DNA of 64,000 bases from Myxococcales bacterium. GTDB taxonomy: Bacteria > Myxococcota > Myxococcia > Myxococcales > JAJYLH01. The position numbers and the translations under genes are program-made. The stretch is from assembly GCA_021787845.1 (NCBI GenBank), contig JAJYLH010000003.1, positions 62,001 through 126,000 of the forward strand. Direction: 5' to 3'. Each line of letters opens with the position of its first letter. Positions within the stretch are counted from its first letter, which is position 1. Shown piece by piece: positions 28,419-36,258 of the stretch. The notes below the pieces were generated by a model. That model made no database searches and was not told the DNA's origin. It saw only the letters and a program-made list of their open reading frames with translations.

Positions 28419-30782
28419 GTGAGCCCGACGGCTTACAATGCCTGGCGGCTGGTTTCCCTCAGCCCACTGCCCGCGTGGGCCCTGGCGCTGTGCGGGGCGG
28501 CCGCGGCGGGCGCGGTGCTCCTCGCCTGGCGCGGGCTTTCCGCGGAGGACCGACGCGCCCGGCGGGCGGTGCTGGTGGGGTTGCGCGCGCTCGGGGCAGC
28601 GCTAGCGGTGCTGGTCGTCGTCGAGCCGGGGGTGGAGCTGCTCGCGACCATGCGGATTCGAGGCCGGCTGGCGGTGCTGGTCGACCGTTCGCGGTCGATG
28701 TCGCTGCCCGCGCGGCCCAACGGCCCGACGCGAGCGGACGTCGCCGCTCAGGTGGTTGCCGACGCTTCCGAGCGCGCGGCGCTCGCGCGTCGCTTCCAGG
28801 TCGAGTACTTCGGCTTCGCCGGAGACCTTTCGTCGATCGATCCGGCGACATTGACGTCGCCGGCGACCCAGGCCATCGCCGACCCGGCGGGAGCGCCTTC
28901 GGCGCCACCGGATCCGTCCTTGGACCACACCGACCTCGTGCCGGCGCTCGAGGAGGCGGCCAGGAGCGGTGCCGGTCGGCCGCTGGCGGGAATCGTCCTC
29001 ATCTCCGACGGCGCGGACAACGGTCGACTCGCCGCCGCCCTCCAGCACGGCTCCTCCAGCCCGGAAGCGAAGGCGCTCCTCGCGCGACTGAAAGCCCTGG
29101 GCGCTCCGGTCTATGCGCTCGACCCGGCGGCGGGAGCGCTCAAGGACCTCGCGGTGAGCGCGGTCAAGGTCGACGACTTCGCCTTCGTCCGCAACCCGAT
29201 GACGGTCGAGGCGAAGCTGACCGAGCAGGGCTACCGGAAGCTCGAGGTGCCGGTCACCTTGGAGCGCGACGGCCAGGTGGTGACGAGCGCCGAGGCGAGC
29301 CTGACCGACGGCGGCTCGGCGACGGTGAAGCTCAAGTTCGTGCCCGACACGACGGGCGACTTCGCGTTCACGGTCCGGGTGCCGGTGCAGGACGGCGAGG
29401 CGGTGACCGCGAACAACAGCCGCTCCTTCGTGCTCAAGGTCATCCGCGACCGGGTGCGGGTGCTCTTCGTCGCCGGCCGGCCGAGTTGGGACGAGCGGTT
29501 CTTGCGCCAGCTCCTGAAGCGCGACCCGAACGTGGACTTGATCACGTTCTTCATCCTGCGCACGCCGAGCAACCTCACGATGGCCGCCTCGGACGACGAG
29601 CTGTCCTTGATTCCGTTCCCGACCGACGAGATCTTCAGCCAGCAGCTCAAGACCTTCGACCTCGTCATCTTCGACGACTTCAGCTTCATGCCCTACACCA
29701 ACGCGCCGTATTTCATGGACAGCTACCTGCCCGGCATCGCCGACTACGTACGCGGCGGCGGCGCGTTCCTGATGGTCGGCGGAACGAACTCCTTCGCGGA
29801 CGGCGGGTACGCGGGCTCGCCCCTCGCCGACATCCTGCCGGTCCTGCTCAGCCGCTCGGCGCCCCAGCCGACCGCCGACCCGTTCCAGCCGCTGTTGACG
29901 CCCGGCGGGCTGCTCCATCCGATCACGCGGCTCCAACCGAACGAGGCGGCGAACGAGGCGGAGTGGAGCTCGCTTCCGCCACTGACCGGCATCAACCGCA
30001 CCACGCTCGCGCCGGGAGCGCAGGCCCTGCTGGTCGACCCGAACCTGACCGACCAGAGCGGCCGGCCGCTGCCGGTGGTGGCGGTGCGCGACGTCGGCCG
30101 CGGCCGGTCGATGGCGGTGACCGCGGACTCCACCTGGCGCTGGGCGTTTCTCGCGGCGGCGCAAGGCACGCCGCCCCACGCCTACGAGCAGTTCTACCAT
30201 CACGCGATCCGCTGGCTGGTGCGAGACCCCGAGCTGACCCAGGTCCAGCTCGATGCCGAGAAGGAGCGCTTCTCTCCCGAGGAACCGGTGACGCTCATCG
30301 TCAAGGCACGGGAGTCGAACTACGGGCCCGCGGCGGGCGCGCGGGTCGAGGTGCGGGTGCAGAGCACCCAGCCCGGCGGGCCGAGCCGCGCCGCCGATGG
30401 CGTCGTTTCGGCGGATGGCACGGTCCGGGTGGAGCTGGGGTCGCTTCCGGCCGGGCCGTATCGGGGCAGCGTCGTCGTCCGGCAGGATGGCCAGGAAATC
30501 GGCCGGGCGGCCGATGCCTTCGTGGTGAGCGAGAGCGGTCCCGAGCTCTTGGAGCCGGCGCCACGACCGGAGTGGCTGCGCCTCATCGCGCAGGCGACCG
30601 GCGGCGAGGAGCGGCCGGCCGCTGGAGCGAAGCTCTCCCGGTTACCGATTCCGCAGCCGCAGGCATTGGAGATCGGCCAGCGCGAGAGCCATCCGCTCTG
30701 GGACCGGCTGCCGGTGCTGCTCGCCTTGTGCCTGGTCCTCGGCAGCGAATGGTTCCTGCGCCGGCGCTGGGGCTTCTATTGA
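28419..30782 (+). CDS. Membrane protein with VWA-like and glutamine-amidotransferase-like domains
   Basis: The 787-residue product has two N-terminal membrane helices (about 15-37 and 50-70) as in BatA-type proteins. A VWA-like region follows (LAVLVDRSRSMSLPARPNG, then GIVLISDGADNG), whose DxSxS-type metal site is altered to DRSRS. Ig-like segments lead into an amidotransferase-like fold (about 345-520: VLFVAGRPSWDERFLRQLLK, GGGAFLMVGGTNSFADGGY). A beta-sandwich region and a last membrane helix (LPVLLALCLVLGSEWFL) near the end complete it. This layout matches large inner-membrane proteins of MoxR/DUF58/DUF4159 clusters with unknown periplasmic roles. The start is GTG, three bases after the DUF4159 stop. 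Confidence 0.85.
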   Translation: MSPTAYNAWRLVSLSPLPAWALALCGAAAAGAVLLAWRGLSAEDRRARRAVLVGLRALGAALAVLVVVEPGVELLATMRIRGRLAVLVDRSRSMSLPARPNGPTRADVAAQVVADASERAALARRFQVEYFGFAGDLSSIDPATLTSPATQAIADPAGAPSAPPDPSLDHTDLVPALEEAARSGAGRPLAGIVLISDGADNGRLAAALQHGSSSPEAKALLARLKALGAPVYALDPAAGALKDLAVSAVKVDDFAFVRNPMTVEAKLTEQGYRKLEVPVTLERDGQVVTSAEASLTDGGSATVKLKFVPDTTGDFAFTVRVPVQDGEAVTANNSRSFVLKVIRDRVRVLFVAGRPSWDERFLRQLLKRDPNVDLITFFILRTPSNLTMAASDDELSLIPFPTDEIFSQQLKTFDLVIFDDFSFMPYTNAPYFMDSYLPGIADYVRGGGAFLMVGGTNSFADGGYAGSPLADILPVLLSRSAPQPTADPFQPLLTPGGLLHPITRLQPNEAANEAEWSSLPPLTGINRTTLAPGAQALLVDPNLTDQSGRPLPVVAVRDVGRGRSMAVTADSTWRWAFLAAAQGTPPHAYEQFYHHAIRWLVRDPELTQVQLDAEKERFSPEEPVTLIVKARESNYGPAAGARVEVRVQSTQPGGPSRAADGVVSADGTVRVELGSLPAGPYRGSVVVRQDGQEIGRAADAFVVSESGPELLEPAPRPEWLRLIAQATGGEERPAAGAKLSRLPIPQPQALEIGQRESHPLWDRLPVLLALCLVLGSEWFLRRRWGFY

Positions 30783-30873
30783 CCGGGCCGGTCGCTCTCG
30801 GCTGGCGGTCTTGGTCGGGGCGAAGAACCTCGCGGGGGATCCGCCAGAGCGGCGCCCGCGCTTGGTCGCTCGC

Positions 30874-30910
30874 GGATCAGACCGGTCGGTCGAATCGGAC
30901 CGATCGATTG
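30874..30910. repeat. GATCGG-type repeat array, second copy
   Basis: The segment contains GATCAGACCGGTCGG, GAATCGG and ACCGATCGATTGA, the same kind of interleaved 8-base palindromic units as at 7233-7272. Both arrays lie downstream of a plus-strand gene and between convergent genes, so they are members of a dispersed intergenic repeat. Confidence 0.55.
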
Positions 30911-30941
30911 ACGTGACCTCGAGCGACCTCCAGCAACGACG

Positions 30942-30972
30942 AAGGCCGCGCTCCTCCAAGGAGCACGGCCTT
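30942..30972. terminator. Bidirectional terminator between convergent genes
   Basis: AAGGCCG..GCTCCT (from 30942) pairs with AGGAGC..CGGCCTT (to 30972), about 13 pairs with one mismatch and a short loop. It lies between the VWA gene and the Lys/His-rich gene, which converge on it. The A-rich and T-rich ends of the stem give a weak T-run either way. Confidence 0.65.
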
Positions 30973-31003
30973 CTCGACTGCCGTGGCGATGGCCGAGCCG
31001 CGA

Positions 31004-31324
31004 CTACTTCTTCGCGTGCCGCTTCGCGTGGTGGGCCGCGCGCTTCGCGTGCCGCTTGGCCGCCTTCTTGGCGTGCTTGGCGTGCTTCACGTGCTTGCCG
31101 GCCGCCTTCATCTTCTTGTGGTGCTTGATCGCCTTCCTGACGGCCTTCTTCGTCGCCTTCTTGTGCTTGATCGCCTTCTTCTCGGCCTTCTTGTGCTTGA
31201 TCACCTTCTTCGCGATCTTGTGCTTGACCACCTTGTGATGGGCGGCCTTGGCGGGCTTGGCCTGTGCGAACGCCGGGGTGAAGAGCATGGCCAGGGCGGC
31301 CAGGAGAGCGGTGAAAATGCGCAT
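31004..31324 (-). CDS. Exported Lys/His/Ala-rich protein (Asr- or histone H1-like composition)
   Basis: The 106-residue product has a clear Sec signal peptide (MRIFTALLAALAMLFTPAFAQA). The mature part is almost entirely Lys, His and Ala in repeats such as KHKIAKKVIKHKKAEKKAIKH and KHHKKMKAAGKHVKHAKHAK. The DNA repeats with a 30-bp step (TTGTGCTTGA at 31161 and 31191). GAAGGAG lies six bases before the ATG at 31324. Composition resembles both H1-like DNA-binding tails and the periplasmic acid-shock protein Asr of enterobacteria; the signal peptide favours the second. The His content would buffer protons or bind metal. I cannot show homology from low-complexity sequence. Confidence 0.78.
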   Translation of the reverse strand: MRIFTALLAALAMLFTPAFAQAKPAKAAHHKVVKHKIAKKVIKHKKAEKKAIKHKKATKKAVRKAIKHHKKMKAAGKHVKHAKHAKKAAKRHAKRAAHHAKRHAKK

Positions 31325-31530
31325 CGGGCGCTCCTTCGGGTGTTTGGCGGGCGGGATGCCCACGAAATGGGGTCAAGCAACTCGCGTGCCAGCGATTCGA
31401 GGGCCTGGACGGCTCGCACATCGCCTGGGGGAAGGTCGAGTGAGGCACTTTCGCTTCGAGCTCGTGTGCCTCGCCGACAGGAACGCCACACGCGGGCGAC
31501 CGACCGAGCCCACTCGCCGAACGACAAGGC

Positions 31531-32091
31531 TCAAGGGAAGAGGTCCGAGATCCGGATTTGGACGTCGGGAAAGCGTTGCAGCCGGATGGCGCCGGCGCGA
31601 TCGACCGTCACGACACGGGCGTAAGCGGGTCCCTGCGGCTCGGTACGGACCTCGACCGACTCGGTCACGAGGTCGATGATCCAGTATTCGGGAATCTCCG
31701 ATTCCGCGTACAGGTGAGCCTTGACGCCACGGTCTTTGGCAAGCGAGGAGCGCGCGACCTCGACGATGAGCGATGCGGCGGTTGGAAGCGCCCTGCGGTA
31801 CTGCCCGGGTGGGACCACCGCGATGTCCGGTTCTGGCTCGGAGTCGGCCCCCAGTGCCAATGGACCGTGTTGGCGGACGATCGCGTGGTCGCCGAGCAGG
31901 CGGAGCAACCGTCCTCCGAGGAGAGCCGTCACATCAGAATGCTCGGCCCCCTGCGGCGGCATTTCGACCATGATGCCATACAAGAGCTCGACCCGCTGGT
32001 CATCGAGCTCGCCAAGCTCGATCAAGCGGTCGAAGTGCGCCCGCGGAAGCGGCGCCACGGCGACCGATTCGAACAGGCCCAGGTCCACCAT
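31531..32091 (-). CDS. Uma2 (DUF820) family putative endonuclease
   Basis: The 186-residue product fits the Uma2/DUF820 family of PD-(D/E)xK-fold proteins. Family features are RVELLYGIMVEMPPQGAEHS at the start of the fold, SEPEPDIAVV with the metal-binding Asp, and LIVEVARSSLAKDRGVKAHL with the catalytic Glu and Lys, then YAESEIPEYWIIDL. The start is uncertain: the ATG at 32091 begins MVDLGLFESVAVAPLP, and the frame is open upstream to a GTG at 32190 that would overlap the kinase stop. These proteins are abundant in some cyanobacteria and deltaproteobacteria and their targets are mostly unknown. It could be co-transcribed with the histidine kinase gene. Confidence 0.85.
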   Translation of the reverse strand: MVDLGLFESVAVAPLPRAHFDRLIELGELDDQRVELLYGIMVEMPPQGAEHSDVTALLGGRLLRLLGDHAIVRQHGPLALGADSEPEPDIAVVPPGQYRRALPTAASLIVEVARSSLAKDRGVKAHLYAESEIPEYWIIDLVTESVEVRTEPQGPAYARVVTVDRAGAIRLQRFPDVQIRISDLFP

Positions 32092-32182
32092 CGAATCCAG
32101 TTTACCCAGGCGCGGTACCCGACGCAAAAGGAGGCTCGCTCGAGGACGCACGGGCAGGGTCTCCCGGTCGCCCTCCAGGCGC

Positions 32183-34444
32183 TCACCCACTTGCCCCAGG
32201 GGAGGGCCGCAGCTCAGGGACAGGGGTGCCCTCGAGCTCTTGCGCCAGCGTGGGGCGGATGGCCGGCATCGGCGTCCCCTCGATCAGCGGTTTCTCGGTG
32301 TTGGTCGGCAACCGCAGGATGAACGTCGTTCCCTCCCCCGGCCTGCTCTCGACCTCGATGGTCCCGCCGTGGTTCTTCACGATGCGCTGGCAGATGGCGA
32401 GACCGAGACCGGTGCCTTTCTCCTTGGTGGTGTAGAACGGGATGAAGAGGCGGCTGCGCACCTCCTCGGGGATACCGCCGCCGGTATCCGTGAAGCGCAG
32501 CTCGACCTGGTTGCCGATGTAGCGCGGCTCCTTCTCGTCCAGATGCCATTCGTTCGCGCGCGGCCGGCGGGTGACGACGGTCAGGGCGCCGCCTTTCGGC
32601 ATCGCCTGCGCGGCGTTGAGCGTCAAGTTGATGAACACCTGCTTGAGCTGGTCGGCATCGCAGCTCACCTGGGGCAGCTCCGGCTCCAGCTCGAGCCGCA
32701 CCTCGACCCGCTCTGGCAGCTCGTGCCCCTGGAGCAGCTTCATCGTCTTCGCCAGCACCTCGTTGATGTTCGCCGGCTGGAAGGTGGTCCGCATCGGCCG
32801 CGCGTACTCGAGAAACTGGGTGACCACGTTGTTGAGCCGGTTCACCTCGTCGACCAGCACCTCCATCAACTCGCTCTCGGCAGGCGGGAGCGCTTTCGGA
32901 TCCAGGTATTGGACCGCGCCCTTGATCGATGAGAGGGGGTTGCGGATTTCGTGCGCGAGCCCCGCGGCCATCTCGCCCAGCGCCGCGAGGCGGTCGCGCT
33001 CCTTCATCCGCTCGTAGAGGCGGGTGTTCTCCACGGTCACCGCCACCTGGTCGGCCACTTCCAGCATCTCCGCGATCTCGTCGGAGGCGAACGCTTCCTG
33101 GACCCGATCGTCGTGCAGGTTCAAGAAGCCGAGCACCCGGTCGCCGCCCAAGAGCGGAATGCAGACACCGGCCCGCATCGCGGCGAGAGCAGCACCGATT
33201 TCGGAGAGCCGGACCGCTTCCTCCCCCGCCGCCGACAACGGCGCGGGCGGCTGGGTCGTCTCGGTCGCGCCCGGCAAGAGCGACCGGAGCTCGAACAGCC
33301 GCCGCTCGACGTTCTCGATCAGCACCGCCTTCTGTCCCGCCGCCGCCGCGTTGACGATGCCGCGCGCGGTCGCCGCGTCGAGGTGGGCCGCGGGCGGCGG
33401 GCCCCGAAAATCCACCCGCCGAAAACCGAGCCCATCGTCGGAAAGCAGGTACAACGACGCGTGCGTCACCCGCCGGGTCTCGTAGAGCGCGTCGAGGAGC
33501 GTGTGCCCCAACCGCTGCACGTCGATGAGCGAGGCCACCCGCACCCGGAGCTGCTGGAGCGTGTGCAGAAACTCCCAGCGCTCGCGGAAGAGAAAGGCGA
33601 CCACCGCGCCTTCGATCTTCGACTTGAGCGGGTCGAAGAGAATCAGGATCACGAACGAGGCGACCAGGGTGTTGAAGAGAAAGAGCCCGGCCCAACTGCT
33701 GCGGCCGTGCGTCACGCCGACGGACCAGGAGACGAGCACCCCGTAGATGGCCGCGAGCAGGAGCGCGAGGAGCGAGAGCACCACGAACTTGCCGAGCAGC
33801 TCGTTCAAGTCCAACAGCCGGTGGCGCAGGAGCGTCTGCGAGAGGAAGTACATGTAGACGGTGATCGCCACGGTGCCGAGCGGCGGGAACGGAATGCCGC
33901 GGGTGGCGACGTCGACCACGACGAGGCCCAGCGAGAGCCCGGCGCCGATGACGAGGTAGAGGAGTCGCGCGCGCTCGGTGCGCGAGATGGAGCGGCGCAT
34001 CCGGGCGTAGAGGAGGCTCGCGACGCCGGTCAGCATGCCCAGGCAGTACAGCGCGGCGGCGATGCGAAACGGCGAGACGCGCCAATGCTCGGGCTTCCAG
34101 ACCGACAGGTGGGTGAGCGAGGCGGCGACGCCGGCGATGCCGATGGAAATCGACGTGCGCAAGGTCCGGCGCGAGCGGGCGCTCGGGTCGCCGAGGAACT
34201 CGAGAAAGAAGGCGAGAGCGCTCGCGGGAAGCAGGAGCTCTGCCGCCACCACCACGCGACCGGGCCAAGGGCTCGAGTGGGCGAACGACTGAAAGAAGAG
34301 CCCCAGGCTCCACGCGCCGAGGTTCGCGTTGAGAGCGGCGAAGAGCATGAAGAGGCGGCTACGCGCCTGCCGAAGCGACATCGCCACCGCGAGCGCGAGC
34401 GTGACGATGGCGAGCAGGAGCGCGGCCTGGGCGCGGGCGTCCAT
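32183..34444 (-). CDS. Membrane sensor histidine kinase with GAF domain
   Basis: The 753-residue product begins with about seven or eight membrane helices (residues 5-260) of the type seen in 7TM/PrsK-like kinases. A GAF domain follows (about 285-460), then a HisKA domain with the phosphorylated His near residue 498 in AAGLAHEIRNPLSSIKG. The ATPase part is complete: N box (QVFINLTLNAAQAM), G1 (FTDTGGGIPEEV), F box and G2 (TTKEKGTGLGLAIC). The tail after the kinase (about 50 residues, Pro-rich) has no known domain. No response-regulator gene is adjacent, so it is an orphan. ATG at 34444 and an in-frame TTG at 34465 are both possible; neither has a well-spaced ribosome site. Confidence 0.9.
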   Translation of the reverse strand: MDARAQAALLLAIVTLALAVAMSLRQARSRLFMLFAALNANLGAWSLGLFFQSFAHSSPWPGRVVVAAELLLPASALAFFLEFLGDPSARSRRTLRTSISIGIAGVAASLTHLSVWKPEHWRVSPFRIAAALYCLGMLTGVASLLYARMRRSISRTERARLLYLVIGAGLSLGLVVVDVATRGIPFPPLGTVAITVYMYFLSQTLLRHRLLDLNELLGKFVVLSLLALLLAAIYGVLVSWSVGVTHGRSSWAGLFLFNTLVASFVILILFDPLKSKIEGAVVAFLFRERWEFLHTLQQLRVRVASLIDVQRLGHTLLDALYETRRVTHASLYLLSDDGLGFRRVDFRGPPPAAHLDAATARGIVNAAAAGQKAVLIENVERRLFELRSLLPGATETTQPPAPLSAAGEEAVRLSEIGAALAAMRAGVCIPLLGGDRVLGFLNLHDDRVQEAFASDEIAEMLEVADQVAVTVENTRLYERMKERDRLAALGEMAAGLAHEIRNPLSSIKGAVQYLDPKALPPAESELMEVLVDEVNRLNNVVTQFLEYARPMRTTFQPANINEVLAKTMKLLQGHELPERVEVRLELEPELPQVSCDADQLKQVFINLTLNAAQAMPKGGALTVVTRRPRANEWHLDEKEPRYIGNQVELRFTDTGGGIPEEVRSRLFIPFYTTKEKGTGLGLAICQRIVKNHGGTIEVESRPGEGTTFILRLPTNTEKPLIEGTPMPAIRPTLAQELEGTPVPELRPSPGASG

Positions 34445-34610
34445 CGCGGGCGATGGTACCGGCAAACTCCCACGGCCGGCTATCGGCCAGGGCGCGACCG
34501 ATGGCAGGTCGGCTCGACCTCACCGGCCGCCCTGGGGCATCCGCGCGCCCGAACCGAAAGCGTCCGGAACAGAATGACCTTGACCAGCCGCGGTGTCCTG
34601 GACCGCTCAC

Positions 34611-34634
34611 CCTGAGCGCTTCGGCAAGCTCAGG
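34611..34634. repeat. REP-like hairpin CCTGAGC...GCTCAGG
   Basis: CCTGAG-CG-CTT (34611-34621), a CGGC loop and AAGCTCAGG (34626-34634) form a nine-pair stem with a two-base bulge. The following CTCAGGATGAAC is close to CTCAGGATGAGC near 16750. This type of small palindrome is widely dispersed between genes in GC-rich genomes. Confidence 0.55.
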
Positions 34635-34669
34635 ATGAACCTCGTCGACGGGCGAGCGGCCCGGGTGTT

Positions 34670-34702
34670 CCCGCCCATCCCCCGACGCTCGGGATGAGCG
34701 GG
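34670..34702 (-). terminator. Hairpin after the rpsF-rpsR-rplI operon
   Basis: On the minus strand a 12-base arm (34702 to 34691) pairs with the arm at 34681 to 34670, one pair being a wobble, around a nine-base loop. It starts 32 bases after the rplI stop. There is no T-run, so this is a likely but unproved end of the ribosomal protein transcript. Confidence 0.5.
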
Positions 34703-34734
34703 AACGAACTTGTCCAATCGCTTGCTTCCGGGCC

Positions 34735-35178
34735 TTACTCGGCGACCACGGTCACCTTGAGCGAGGCGGTCACCCCGGCGTCGAGCTTGACCGGCAGGTC
34801 GAACACGCCCAAGGAACGGATGGGCTCGTGGAGCTCGATCGTGTGCCGGTCGAGCTCCAGCCCGAGCTTCGCCACCTCGTCCGCGATGTCCTTGTTGGTC
34901 ACCGAGCCGTAGAGCTTCTCTTGCTCGCCGACCTTGCGCGTGATGGTCACCTGCAGGCTCTGGACCTTCTGGGCGACGGCCTCCGCGGAAGCCTTGAGCT
35001 TCGCCTGCCGCTGGAAGATGACCCGCTTCTGGTGCTCGAGCTGGCGAACGTTCTTCTCGCTCGCGAGCACCGCTTTCCCGTAGGGGATGAGGTAGTTGCG
35101 GCCGTAGCCGTCGCGCACGTTCGCCACCTCGCCCGCCTTGCCGAGGTTCGCCACGTCTTCGCGCAGAATGATCTTCAT
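34735..35178 (-). CDS. rplI: 50S ribosomal protein L9
   Basis: The 147-residue protein is a standard L9. It begins MKIILREDVANLGKAGEV with the RNA-binding N-terminal domain and the DGYGRNYLIP motif, and continues with the long connecting helix and the C-terminal domain (GSVTNKDIADEV, IRSLGVFDLPVKL). L9 binds 23S rRNA and limits frameshifting. GGAG lies six bases before the ATG. It is the last gene of rpsF-rpsR-rplI, 14 bases after rpsR, the usual bacterial order. Confidence 0.98.
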   Translation of the reverse strand: MKIILREDVANLGKAGEVANVRDGYGRNYLIPYGKAVLASEKNVRQLEHQKRVIFQRQAKLKASAEAVAQKVQSLQVTITRKVGEQEKLYGSVTNKDIADEVAKLGLELDRHTIELHEPIRSLGVFDLPVKLDAGVTASLKVTVVAE

Positions 35179-35192
35179 CAGGCGCTCCTGTC

Positions 35193-35480
35193 CTAGCTGT
35201 GCTGCGCGACCGTGAACGGAAGCAGGGCGAGAATCCGCGCGCGCTTGATGGCGCGGGCGACCTCCCGCTGGTGCTTGGCGCAGTTGCCGCTGATCCGTCG
35301 GGGGATGATCTTCGCGCGCTCGGTGACGAAGAGCTTGAGCGCGTTCGCTTCCTTGTAGTCGATCTTCAGGTTGTGGTCCGCGCAGAAGCGGCACACCTTC
35401 TTGCGGCCGAAGCCGCCCCGCCGGCGCCCGCCCGCTGCGGGCACGTCCTCCCGGTTCGCCCGTTCCTTGTACGGTGCCAT
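35193..35480 (-). CDS. rpsR: 30S ribosomal protein S18
   Basis: The 95-residue protein is S18, which pairs with S6 on the platform of the 30S subunit. The core [20 protein letters not shown] and [20 protein letters not shown] are intact. The N-terminal part carries VCRFCADH, which with the later Cys and His forms the zinc-binding (C+) version. A Gly/Arg-rich stretch precedes it. GGAG lies before the ATG at 35480. It lies between rpsF and rplI. Confidence 0.97.
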   Translation of the reverse strand: MAPYKERANREDVPAAGGRRRGGFGRKKVCRFCADHNLKIDYKEANALKLFVTERAKIIPRRISGNCAKHQREVARAIKRARILALLPFTVAQHS

Positions 35481-35548
35481 CTCGTTTCTCCTGGCGCGCG
35501 AGGGGACCTTGCTTCAAAGCCCGCGCCCCGACGCGCCGCATGAGGTCC

Positions 35549-36058
35549 TCAAGCGCTCTCGAACTCTTCGCCCTCGCCGCCGCCGTCCCCGCCGAACTCC
35601 TCCCGGCGCTCCCGCTCCTCGCGCGGCGGCCGCTCCGGTTGGTCGGCGTCCCCGGCGAGCTTCAGGTCCTGCTCGACCGGCTTGTCGGCGCTGACCTCGT
35701 CCCCGAGCTTGACGGTCTGATAGCGCACCACGTCGTCGCTCATCCGGAGGTTGCGCTCGATCTCGGCGACGAGCCCGCCCTGGCCGAGGTAGTCGACGTG
35801 CACGTACGTCGCCCGGTTCTGGCGCTCGAGCTCGTACTGGGTCTTCTTCTTGCCCCAGACGGTGAACTTGATGGCCTTTCCCTGCTCGCGGTGGATGAGC
35901 GAGCGCACCCGCTCCTTGAACCGGTCCACCGCCTCGTCGGCCAGCTCCGGCTTGAGCGCGAAGATCGTCTCGTACTCGCGCAGGGTCGTGCCCGGCGGAA
36001 ACGTCGGGGCTCCGAGGACCGGCTCGCTCGCCGCCACCTCGGTCGTCGTCTCGTCCAT
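35549..36058 (-). CDS. rpsF: 30S ribosomal protein S6, extended form
   Basis: The 169-residue protein contains the S6 fold (about residues 26-122: LREYETIFALKPELADEAVD, then WGKKKTQYELERQNRATYVH). It is longer than a typical S6 of about 100-135 residues, with an extra N-terminal arm of about 25 residues and an acidic C-terminal tail (REERERREEFGGDGGGEGEE). Acidic S6 tails are the target of RimK glutamylation in some bacteria; no rimK is visible here. GAGGAAGGA precedes the ATG. The 200-base leader before it is strongly structured (36137-36247), which fits S6:S18 feedback control as known in other bacteria. Confidence 0.95.
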   Translation of the reverse strand: MDETTTEVAASEPVLGAPTFPPGTTLREYETIFALKPELADEAVDRFKERVRSLIHREQGKAIKFTVWGKKKTQYELERQNRATYVHVDYLGQGGLVAEIERNLRMSDDVVRYQTVKLGDEVSADKPVEQDLKLAGDADQPERPPREERERREEFGGDGGGEGEEFESA

Positions 36059-36136
36059 GTCCTTCCTCTCGGTCTGTCGAGCGCGCTCTCGCGCCCGGCG
36101 CTTCGGCCGCGGGAGGTCCCGCAGCGAGGAACAGCC

Positions 36137-36163
36137 CGCCAAGACCCGCGTGCGGGCTTGGCG
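36137..36163 (-). promoter_or_regulatory. Strong hairpin in the rpsF leader
   Basis: CGCCAAG (36137-36143) pairs with CTTGGCG (36157-36163), and CCCG with CGGG inside, around a four-base loop, giving an 11-pair stem with one bulged base about 80 bases before the rpsF start. In several bacteria the S6:S18 complex binds a structured rpsF leader. Whether this hairpin is that site would need a covariance model. Confidence 0.4.
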
Positions 36164-36212
36164 CCGTCGTGCGAAGGGCCCATTCCCTTCGCCGCATCGC
36201 CACCGGCCGATC

Positions 36213-36247
36213 GCTCGGCCGAAGAACCGAGCAGGCTTCTCGCCTGC
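36213..36247 (-). terminator. Overlapping hairpins after pth
   Basis: Perfect stems GCAGGC/GCCTGC (36231-36247, five-base loop) and GCTCGG/CCGAGC (36213-36232, eight-base loop) share two bases, so only one can form at a time. They begin 11 bases after the pth stop on the minus strand. They could end part of the rplY-pth transcript or act as alternative structures ahead of rpsF. Confidence 0.45.
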
Positions 36248-36258
36248 CCTCTTGCCGA

